Part shown: positions 54,150 to 64,000 of the stretch, piece after piece | How positions within the stretch are numbered: the first letter of the stretch is position 1 | How the letters are laid out: every line of letters starts with the position of its first letter | Origin: an uncultured Microbulbifer sp. | GTDB taxonomy: Bacteria; Pseudomonadota; Gammaproteobacteria; Pseudomonadales; Cellvibrionaceae | Assembly (NCBI RefSeq): GCF_947504145.1 | Contig: NZ_CANNGQ010000002.1 | Location: 1 to 64,000 of the forward strand | Reading direction: 5' to 3' | Length of the DNA: 64,000 nt | Program-made: the position numbers and the translations under genes | Notes under the pieces: model-generated | What the model saw: only the letters and a program-made list of their open reading frames with translations | Databases searched by the model: none | What the model was told of the DNA's origin: nothing

Positions 54150-55856
54150 ATGAACCGACGTTACCTGGCTTCCATCCTTGCAGTGTTGCTGATCGGTAGC
54201 GCACACGTATTTGCACAGGAAACCCCGCAAGAAGCCCCCGCAAGAACCCTGCACAAGCACTATCAGGAGCCCGAAGAGGGCGACAAGCCTTCTCCGAACG
54301 GCAATATTGCGCCGCGCCTGCAGAATCTCGGTAAACACACCTTCCCGGTGAGTTGTGCCTCGGAAAAGGGCCAGCTGTATATCAATCAGGCGATGAACCT
54401 GACTTATGCCTTCAACCATGCGGAAGCGGGTCGCTCCTTTCGCGAGGCTGCGCGGCTGGATCCGAATTGCGCCATGGCTTACTGGGGGCAGGCGCTGGTG
54501 CTGGGCCCCAACATCAATGCGCCGATGGATCAGGAAGCGGAGCCCAAAGCGCGGGAACTGGCACTTAAAGCGAAATCGTTGAGCAAGGGCCTCGACGCGC
54601 GCGAGCGGGCACTGATCGAAGCGCTGACCCATCGATATACCGGTGATCCCGCTGATCGTGGCGAGGCCGATAAAAAATACGCCGCGGCCATGGCAAAGGT
54701 GGCCAAACAGCATCCCGAAGACCTGGATATTGCGACGCTTTATGCGGAGTCGATGATGGATCTGCGGCCTTGGAATTACTGGATGCGTGATGGCACGCCG
54801 CACGAGGGCACTGAAGAGATCGTAACTCTGCTCGAGCAGGTGATGGAGAAAAACTCGAAACACCCCGGGGCATTACACCTCTACATACATCTCATTGAGC
54901 CCACCAACAATCCGGCGCGTGCGGAGAAAGCGGCGGACAACTTGCAGGGCCTGATGCCCGGCGCCGGGCACATTGTGCACATGCCTGCACATATCTTTCA
55001 GCGGGTAGGACGCTACGCGGATTCGGTAAAGGCGAATGAGCGGGCGATCGCCGCGGATGAAGATTACATCTCCCAGTGCCGCGCCCAGGGCCTCTACCCG
55101 ATGGCTTACTACCCGCACAATGTCCATTTCCTGTGGTTTGCCAATACGGCCCTGGGACGCAGCGCCGCGGCCATTGATGCCGCGAACAAAACCGCAGAAC
55201 AGATTTCCGATGAAACCCTCGAGGCAATGCCGCTCCTGGCTGGCTTCCGTGTGCTCCCCTACTGGTCCCTCGCGCAATTTGGCAAGTGGGATCAGGTACT
55301 GGCTCTGCCGGCGCCACCCGATGATCCGTTTCTACAGGTCGCCTGGCACTATGTGCGCGGTCTGGCTTTTATCGGTAAAGGACAGCTCAAACAGGCACGG
55401 ACTGAGCTGGAGCAGGTGCAGAAACTCGCCGACGATCCAGCACTGGAATATGCGATGTTTTCGCCCAACAGCGCCAAACAGATTATGGCGATTGCCCCGG
55501 AAGTACTCGCTGGTGAGCTGGCCGCTGCGGGCAAGGACTACGATACGGCGATCAACCATCTGAGCCGCGCGGTCAGACTAGAGGATGGACTGGTGTATAC
55601 CGAGCCGACGGAGTGGCACTACCCACCGCGCCTGACACTGGGTGCGGTGTTGCTGGAGGCGGGGCGACCGGACGAGGCGGAAACCATTTATTGGCAGGAT
55701 CTGGATCGTCGCCCTGAGAACGGCTGGGCGCTCTTCGGATTGGCCGAAGCGCTGCGTGCGCAACACAAAACAGAGGAAGCCGCATTGATTGATGCCCGCT
55801 TTAAGCAAGCCTGGCAGGATGCGGATGTGAAGCTGAAGAGCACCCGCTTTCGCTAA
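54150..55856 (+). CDS. Secreted TPR-repeat protein of unknown function
   Basis: 568 residues with a signal peptide (MNRRYLASILAVLLIGSAHVFAQ). At least six helical TPR-like units: INQAMNLTYAFNHAEAGRSFREAARLDP, then MAYWGQAL, RYADSVKANERAIA, GQLKQARTELEQVQ, DYDTAINHLSRAV, RPDEAETIYWQDL. HIVHMPAHIFQRVG and LHLYIHLIEP are distinctive conserved blocks of a family seen widely in proteobacteria and Bacteroidetes without known function. It separates rph from crc/pyrE. ATG 54150 has GAGAG upstream. Confidence 0.72.
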   Translation: MNRRYLASILAVLLIGSAHVFAQETPQEAPARTLHKHYQEPEEGDKPSPNGNIAPRLQNLGKHTFPVSCASEKGQLYINQAMNLTYAFNHAEAGRSFREAARLDPNCAMAYWGQALVLGPNINAPMDQEAEPKARELALKAKSLSKGLDARERALIEALTHRYTGDPADRGEADKKYAAAMAKVAKQHPEDLDIATLYAESMMDLRPWNYWMRDGTPHEGTEEIVTLLEQVMEKNSKHPGALHLYIHLIEPTNNPARAEKAADNLQGLMPGAGHIVHMPAHIFQRVGRYADSVKANERAIAADEDYISQCRAQGLYPMAYYPHNVHFLWFANTALGRSAAAIDAANKTAEQISDETLEAMPLLAGFRVLPYWSLAQFGKWDQVLALPAPPDDPFLQVAWHYVRGLAFIGKGQLKQARTELEQVQKLADDPALEYAMFSPNSAKQIMAIAPEVLAGELAAAGKDYDTAINHLSRAVRLEDGLVYTEPTEWHYPPRLTLGAVLLEAGRPDEAETIYWQDLDRRPENGWALFGLAEALRAQHKTEEAALIDARFKQAWQDADVKLKSTRFR

Positions 55857-55868
55857 TTGCAGAAACGA

Positions 55869-55905
55869 AAAAGGGCACAGTGACCGGCAGTCGCTGCGCC
55901 CTTTT
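55869..55905. terminator. Terminator between convergent genes
   Basis: AAAAGGGC / GCCCTTTT with a 21-nt inner sequence that can form extra pairs; A and T flanks let it serve the TPR gene (+) and crc (-). Confidence 0.75.
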
Positions 55906-55923
55906 ATTGAATACGCCGAAAAA

Positions 55924-56691
55924 TCAGACTTCCAGATCGTAATCCATGATCACCGGCAGGTGGCTGGAGAAGCTGACGTTCTTGTTGATGGCGCCGTATT
56001 CGATCTTGTTTTTTAACGTCTGGGAGACGATCTGCATATCCGTACGCCAGCCGTCGCCCTGTCCTACTTCACCGCTCGGCCACCAGGTAAACTCATCGGC
56101 GTCTTTCACGATGCGGCGGAAGGCGTCTACATACCCGATATCGTTGAACAACTGGTCGAGCCAGCGCTGCTCGTGGCGCATAAAGCCGGGGGTGTCCTGG
56201 TGATCCTGCCAGTTTTCCACATCCGCGCGGCGGTGGGCCATGCCCCAGTTACCGCAGAAAATAAAGTCGCGGCGTTTGCGGCTGATCTTGGCCAGGTGGG
56301 CCTGCATGTCGTCGAAAAACTGCACCTTGGTTTCCAGCGAGGCTTCGTCGGTGGCCACCGGAGCCAGCAGTGAGCCTACGCTCAGGCGTTCGAAGTCCGC
56401 CTGCAGGTAGCGGCCATACATATCCACACCGTTGGCGAAGCCCATACCGTAGATCAGCGCTTTCGGCTGGGCACGGGTATAGATGGCGACGCCATTTTCA
56501 TGGGGCGTACCAGAATCAAAGAAATAGCTGTAGTAACCGTCTGGATGGAAGATGGGGTGATCCAGCTCCGGCTCCAGTGAGCGCAGATCCTGCAGACAGA
56601 TGATGTCCGCGTCCTGATCTGACAGCCAATCGTACAGTCCGCGCTGTGCAGCCTGGTGCACACCGTCTACGGACAAACTCACTATTCGCAT
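55924..56691 (-). CDS. crc: Catabolite repression control protein Crc (ExoIII-like fold, nuclease residues lost)
   Basis: 255 residues in the exonuclease III fold. The sequence follows Pseudomonas Crc closely: MRIVSLSVDGVHQAAQRGL, ADIICLQDLRS, YGRYLQADFERLS, DVENWQ, TPGFM, FTWWPSGE. Catalytic positions of ExoIII are altered: Asn7 is Ser7, the Glu of LQE is Asp35, the GDxN motif reads GNWG, and the SDH motif reads SSH, so no nuclease activity is expected. In pseudomonads Crc works with Hfq to block translation of catabolic mRNAs and is encoded next to pyrE, as here. Databases would often call it exodeoxyribonuclease III. Confidence 0.9.
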   Translation of the reverse strand: MRIVSLSVDGVHQAAQRGLYDWLSDQDADIICLQDLRSLEPELDHPIFHPDGYYSYFFDSGTPHENGVAIYTRAQPKALIYGMGFANGVDMYGRYLQADFERLSVGSLLAPVATDEASLETKVQFFDDMQAHLAKISRKRRDFIFCGNWGMAHRRADVENWQDHQDTPGFMRHEQRWLDQLFNDIGYVDAFRRIVKDADEFTWWPSGEVGQGDGWRTDMQIVSQTLKNKIEYGAINKNVSFSSHLPVIMDYDLEV

Positions 56692-56815
56692 TATTAGCCC
56701 CTTACCAGCGGACTGTGTAAAATTGCAGTCGTTATTCGTCTGAACATTTTTTCGATTGCCGCTCCCCGTTCCTTGGGGACCTTCCTTCACCTTAGCCAAT
56801 AGTTATCAAATTGCC

Positions 56816-57472
56816 ATGCAGCAGTACCAGCGCGACTTTATCCAACTGGCCCTGGAGCACGATGTGCTCTGTTTCGGGGATTTTACGCTGAAATCTGGGC
56901 GCCAAAGCCCTTATTTCTTCAATGCCGGCCGATTCCACAGCGGTGCGGCGCTCGCCGCGCTGGGCAATGCCTATGCTGAGGCGATTATTGCCTCTGGAGT
57001 GGAGTTTGATGTCATCTTCGGGCCGGCCTATAAAGGCATCCCGCTGGGAGCGGTAACCGCAGTGGCATTGGCGCAGAAAGGCGTAGATAAACCCTTCTGT
57101 TACAACCGGAAAGAGGCCAAGGACCACGGCGAGGGCGGAACCTTAGTGGGTGCGCCGCTTAAAGGCAAGGTTTTGATTATTGATGATGTAATAACTGCCG
57201 GTACCGCGGTGCGTGAGGTGATGCAGATCATCAACGCCCAGGGCGCGGAGCCCGCCGGTGTAGTCATCGGCCTGAACCGCCAGGAAAAGGCGAATGACGA
57301 CACGGATCTCTCCGCTATCCAGCTGGTAGAGCAGGAATACAGCATTCCTGTGATCGGCATTGTGGAACTGGATGATATTATTTCTTATCTTAAGTCCGAG
57401 GCTGCCAGCGAAACGCTGTTGCAGCAGATCATCGACTACCGGCAGCGTTATGGCGTGCGCGCTGAGGATTAA
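56816..57472 (+). CDS. pyrE: Orotate phosphoribosyltransferase
   Basis: 218 residues beginning [18 protein letters not shown], with [41 protein letters not shown] and the PRPP loop [13 protein letters not shown]. Makes OMP from orotate and PRPP in pyrimidine synthesis. Start 56816 is the canonical one; the 20 codons upstream in frame are not conserved. Divergent from crc with 124 bp between the starts. Confidence 0.96.
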   Translation: MQQYQRDFIQLALEHDVLCFGDFTLKSGRQSPYFFNAGRFHSGAALAALGNAYAEAIIASGVEFDVIFGPAYKGIPLGAVTAVALAQKGVDKPFCYNRKEAKDHGEGGTLVGAPLKGKVLIIDDVITAGTAVREVMQIINAQGAEPAGVVIGLNRQEKANDDTDLSAIQLVEQEYSIPVIGIVELDDIISYLKSEAASETLLQQIIDYRQRYGVRAED

Positions 57473-57568
57473 CAGCCTCTGCTCGTCATAGTTCTACCGG
57501 GGCGCTAACGGATGAGTGCTTCAGGTCAAAATTTAAGCGATGTACTGAATAGACAAGAAGAGGCAGGC

Positions 57569-58165
57569 TTGAAAACCGCAATTGCGCTGGCAATGGCCGG
57601 CGCCCTACTGACATTGGATGTCGGCGCTGCAGGACAGGAGTGGGATGGCAAGAAGCTGTACCGCTATACCAACGAACACGGCGTACAGGTGCTGGACGAC
57701 GTGGTGCCTCCTCGTTATGTCGCGAGTGGCTACGAGGTGCTGACCTCTACCGGGCGGATTCTGGAAGTGGTTGAACCGGAGCTGACGGGTAAGGAGCTGG
57801 CGGAGAAGCAGCGTCGCGAGGCGCAGATGGCTGTCGACCTGCAGCTCCTGAAGCGCTACAACAGCGTTGCCGACATCGAATCCGCGCGTAAGCGCAAGCT
57901 TGCCATCGTGCAGCAGGATATGGCGATCCTGCGCTCCAATATGACCTCCCTGAGCCGCCAGATCGAAAGCGAAGAGTCCGCGGCGGCGCGCACCCAGCGC
58001 AACGGCGGCACCGTATCCCCAGAGCTTTTGGAGCGGATCGAGAACCTGCGTAAAGAAGTGGCGGTGGTCGGCGAACGCCTGTCGGTGCGGGAAAAAGAGG
58101 CAGTGATGATCGACAGCGAATTTGATCAGGCGGCCAGTCGCTATCAGGAAATCGCCGGCAATTAA
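57569..58165 (+). CDS. DUF4124-type periplasmic protein with coiled-coil tail
   Basis: About 198 residues if translated from TTG 57569, which has AAGAGG upstream and gives a signal peptide (MKTAIALAMAGALLTLDVGAAG). The frame is open from ATG 57512, but that N terminus would bury the signal. After the signal comes LYRYTNEHGVQVLDDVVPP, the DUF4124 core, then a long helical, charged region (EKQRREAQMAVD, SARKRKLAIVQQDMAIL, IENLRKEVAVVGERL). Function unknown. A GCCGGC-AATTAA-GCCGGC hairpin (58154-58171) overlaps the stop codon. Confidence 0.65.
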   Translation: MKTAIALAMAGALLTLDVGAAGQEWDGKKLYRYTNEHGVQVLDDVVPPRYVASGYEVLTSTGRILEVVEPELTGKELAEKQRREAQMAVDLQLLKRYNSVADIESARKRKLAIVQQDMAILRSNMTSLSRQIESEESAAARTQRNGGTVSPELLERIENLRKEVAVVGERLSVREKEAVMIDSEFDQAASRYQEIAGN

Positions 58166-58183
58166 GCCGGCTATCCGTTTTTC

Positions 58184-58795
58184 TTACCCCTGCGCAGTCA
58201 GCGCACTTTCCCTGAAGAACCCTGCCACCAGTACCGGCCACTGCTCTGTCCAGTGTTCGGTGGGTTTGCGTTTGAAGCCACTGCGCACGTACTGCACGAT
58301 GCGGCCCTCAGCGCTGGCCAGCAGCAGGTTGGCTGCGGCGGTCAGCGGGATTGCAGGGCGCAGCTGCTCACGCAGTTCCGCTTCGCGCAGAATCTGCTTG
58401 AGCTGGGTTTCCAGGCGATCGAACAGCTGCAGGATGCGGCCGTGCAGGCGCTCGGTTTCGCCGGTGAGGGCGTCGCCGGTAAGCAGGCGGGTGATGCCGG
58501 GGTTGCGTTCGCAGAAGGCGAGCAGCAGGTGCAGAATCTTCTGGCAGCGGGCCAGGGCACTGGGCTCGTCCTGCATGATGAGCTTGATACGGCTGAAGAT
58601 GGTTTCTTCAATGAACTCGATCAGCCCTTCAAACATCTTGGATTTGCTGGGGAAGTGGCGGTAAAGCGCCGCCTCGGAAAAACCCACCTCTTTGGCCAGG
58701 GCGGCGGTGGTGATGCGGGCGCCGGGGCTGGCTTCCAGCATGTGGGCAAGCGCCTGCAGGATCTGCTGGCGTCGATTGATTTTTTCGCTGCTCAT
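58184..58795 (-). CDS. slmA: Nucleoid occlusion factor SlmA (TetR family)
   Basis: 203 residues: TetR-type helix-turn-helix ([34 protein letters not shown] in parts), then the SlmA-specific helical domain ([20 protein letters not shown]). It binds specific chromosomal sites and blocks FtsZ rings over the nucleoid. Located between pyrE and argB as in pseudomonads (their ttk/slmA), which supports the call. Confidence 0.93.
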   Translation of the reverse strand: MSSEKINRRQQILQALAHMLEASPGARITTAALAKEVGFSEAALYRHFPSKSKMFEGLIEFIEETIFSRIKLIMQDEPSALARCQKILHLLLAFCERNPGITRLLTGDALTGETERLHGRILQLFDRLETQLKQILREAELREQLRPAIPLTAAANLLLASAEGRIVQYVRSGFKRKPTEHWTEQWPVLVAGFFRESALTAQG

Positions 58796-59039
58796 GAACT
58801 GCCTTTACCCGGAATATTCAGCCGGGACCTGATTTTGTTGTTGCGCCCGTTGTTGGCTCTCGTTGCCAGGCGTTTCAGCGTTTGTGATGGGGTGTCAGAA
58901 GCCCGTTTTTTTGTCGCTGAAGAGATGTCGCTGAAAAGCGCGTGGTCCGGCGCCAGAATCGTAACGATTCGGCGCCATCACATCAATTGTTAGTGATCGT
59001 TAACACCGGTTCTGTGACCCGTGTCACGTGGGTTTTCGC

Positions 59040-62338
<3,299 letters not shown>

Positions 62339-62429
62339 GACTTGTTCAGTCTCCCAGTCTTCCCAGACCAGCCCCCGGACCGGTTCAGTATTTTCTGAAT
62401 CTTGTGTGTTGTTTGGTTATTTGTTTTAT

Positions 62430-63647
62430 CTATTCTGCGCTCGGGAATGCCCGGGCCGCGATCAATCCAATCAGCTGTGTTGCCAGCTCTGTTTTCAGTG
62501 CCGCCGGCAGCAACTGTTCACCATTGTCGTCGATTAAAATGACCTGATTGCGGTCGCTGTTAAAGCCGCCTTCCGGATTGCTCACATCGTTGGCGATGAT
62601 CATGTCGAGATTTTTCCGCGCGAGTTTTCCTCTCGCGTGTTCAGCAACCTTTTCTGTTTCCGCAGCAAAACCCACAACAAACGGACGTTTGCTGGTGCGC
62701 CCCGCAATGGCGGCGACAATATCCGGGTTTTTCACCAGTTGCAGCACATCGCTGTCGCTGCCGTCTTCCTTCTTGATCTTCTGGTTGGCGACCACCGCGG
62801 GGCGAAAATCCACCACGGCGGCGGCGGCGATAAACAGGTCGCTGTCATCGGCGGCATCTTCGGCCGCCTTGTGCATATCTTCCGTGCTGACCACATCTAC
62901 CCGGTTGACCCCGGCGGGCGTCTCCAGCCGCACCGGCCCGGCGATCAGGGTGACCTCGGCGCCAGCGCGCGCGGCGGCCGCGGCAATGGCAAAGCCCATT
63001 TTCCCGGAACTGTGGTTGCTCAGGTAGCGCACCGGGTCCAGCGCCTCGCGGGTGGGGCCGGCGGTAATGGCGACTTTCTTACCCTTGAGTACCTGTTCCG
63101 GTGCGATGGTGTTGATCAGCCCATCCACAATATCCAGCGGCTCCAGCATGCGCCCGGGACCCACGTCGCCACAGGCCTGGCTGCCGGCGTCAGGCCCCAG
63201 CAGGGTCGCACCGCGGCTCTGTAGTGTCTGCGCATTGGCCTGGGTAGCCGGGTGGCGCCACATGGCCTGGTTCATGGCCGGGGCCAGTACCAGTGGTGCT
63301 TCGGAGGCCAGGCACAGGGTGCTGAGCAGGTCGTCGGCCATACCCGCAGCAAGCCTGGCCATCACGCTGGCACTGGCAGGAGCGATCAGAATCACGTCGG
63401 CCCACTTGGCCAGCTCGATATGCCCCATGGCCGCCTCGGCGGCCGGGTCCAGTAAATCGGTGTGTACCGGATTGCCGGAAAGCGCCTGAAAGGTGAGCGG
63501 TTTTACGAACTCGCGGGCGCCCGCGGTCATCACCACGCGTACGGTGGCGCCGCGATCCTGGAGCCTGCGTACCAGGTCGGCGCTTTTATAGGCGGCAATA
63601 CCGCCGGTAACGCCAAGCAGTATCCGTTTGTCGGCCAGAGAGGGCAT
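62430..63647 (-). CDS. coaBC: Bifunctional phosphopantothenoylcysteine decarboxylase/phosphopantothenate-cysteine ligase
   Basis: 405 residues. CoaC part: [21 protein letters not shown], the catalytic His in [18 protein letters not shown] and the substrate-flap GDVGPGRM. CoaB part: [27 protein letters not shown] (two motifs), and AAAVVDFRP. Two successive steps of coenzyme A synthesis. Start ATG 63647 is canonical. Divergent from radC, as in E. coli; 91 bp upstream of algC, where pseudomonads carry dut. Confidence 0.96.
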   Translation of the reverse strand: MPSLADKRILLGVTGGIAAYKSADLVRRLQDRGATVRVVMTAGAREFVKPLTFQALSGNPVHTDLLDPAAEAAMGHIELAKWADVILIAPASASVMARLAAGMADDLLSTLCLASEAPLVLAPAMNQAMWRHPATQANAQTLQSRGATLLGPDAGSQACGDVGPGRMLEPLDIVDGLINTIAPEQVLKGKKVAITAGPTREALDPVRYLSNHSSGKMGFAIAAAAARAGAEVTLIAGPVRLETPAGVNRVDVVSTEDMHKAAEDAADDSDLFIAAAAVVDFRPAVVANQKIKKEDGSDSDVLQLVKNPDIVAAIAGRTSKRPFVVGFAAETEKVAEHARGKLARKNLDMIIANDVSNPEGGFNSDRNQVILIDDNGEQLLPAALKTELATQLIGLIAARAFPSAE

Positions 63648-63788
63648 ATTCTGTGGTTCCGGAACTCTGAGAGCGCGTAAGATTACCATCTTAGCGCCGG
63701 TGGCAATACGGCCCACGGATAGCTAGTCGGGGCTTGCAGGGGAAGCGAGCGTTTACTTTGACTGAATAGTATTACCCACGGAGGGGAA

Positions 63789-64000
63789 ATGGCGATTACG
63801 GACTGGCCCGCGGAAGAGCGCCCGCGCGAGAAGTTACTGGCGAAGGGGGCGGCGGCGCTGTCGGATGCGGAGCTGCTGGCAATCTTCCTGCGCACCGGGT
63901 TGCGGGGCGTATCGGCGGTGGACCTGGCGCGGCAGCTACTGGCCGACTTCGGCGGGCTGCGGCCGCTGCTGGAGGCGGAGCGCAAAGCCTTCTGTGCGGG
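63789..64000 (+). CDS. radC: RadC/JAB-domain protein, N-terminal part (3' partial)
   Basis: The frame is open to the window end (70 codons). It starts [20 protein letters not shown], followed by [19 protein letters not shown] and [17 protein letters not shown], the helix-hairpin-helix N-terminal region of RadC. The JAB1/MPN metalloprotease-like domain lies beyond the edge. GAGGGG precedes the ATG. Cellular role in DNA repair is debated. Its place opposite coaBC is the conserved one. Confidence 0.92.
   Translation, partial: MAITDWPAEERPREKLLAKGAAALSDAELLAIFLRTGLRGVSAVDLARQLLADFGGLRPLLEAERKAFCA

Noticed and set aside
55924-56691. Active exodeoxyribonuclease III
   Set aside because: Several catalytic residues are replaced and the sequence follows Crc, so a nuclease call is not supported.

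Overview
The window reads as chromosomal DNA of a gammaproteobacterium, most likely a marine member of the Microbulbifer/Cellvibrio group. This is inferred from G+C-rich codon use, many secreted proteins, and blocks shared with the pseudomonad-cellvibrio branch: crc next to pyrE, rph/yicC, slmA-argB-algC-coaBC/radC, gmk-rpoZ-spoT and ubiCA-phoBR. No tRNA, rRNA, CRISPR array or complete insertion sequence was seen. Coding density is high and most strand switches are marked by a good intrinsic terminator.

Layout. Positions 1-2300 are accessory: the C-terminal part of a polymorphic toxin (a (GGGT)7 linker, a pretoxin region, a HINT autoprocessing domain and a PD-(D/E)xK-like nuclease domain), followed 1 bp later by an AT-rich gene that should be its immunity protein. 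2.7-4.5 kb holds a RIO-type kinase, a SEC-C zinc-binding protein and a YciA thioesterase. 4.7-12.1 kb is a copper/silver export operon: a Cys/His/Met-rich secreted protein, CusC, a CusB-CusF fusion, CusA and a glutaredoxin-MauE membrane protein, ending in a decayed remnant of a second CusA 3' end. 12.2-13.9 kb encodes a secreted protein with seven CX4C repeats, probably a beta-propeller. 14-16 kb is a TRAP permease pair without a binding protein. 16.1-21.8 kb is pstSCAB-phoU behind a clear Pho box, and phoBR (28.5-30.6 kb) has its own Pho box; together they form a phosphate-sensing circuit.

22-35.6 kb holds envelope and housekeeping genes: a barrel protein, an M48-TPR lipoprotein, yaaA, ubiCA, a dicarboxylate/amino-acid symporter, and a tandem pair of unknown secreted paralogues. 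35.8-44.6 kb holds recG-oxyR, glsB, ridA and gmk-rpoZ-spoT. 44.8-53.1 kb holds a sterol-desaturase-like protein, an alcohol dehydrogenase, a subtilase, an MFS carrier, a glycosyltransferase and yicC. 53.2 kb to the end holds rph, a TPR protein, crc, pyrE, slmA, argB, algC, coaBC and the start of radC.

The most unusual non-coding signal is a ~125-bp palindromic element present twice, at 32320-32446 and 43843-43970. Its 51-nt centre is nearly invariant (49/51), while its 31-nt arms differ at seven positions, each matched by a compensating change in the other arm. The best candidates for undescribed biology are the toxin/immunity pair, this element, the paralogous secreted pair at 33.9-35.6 kb and the CX4C propeller protein.
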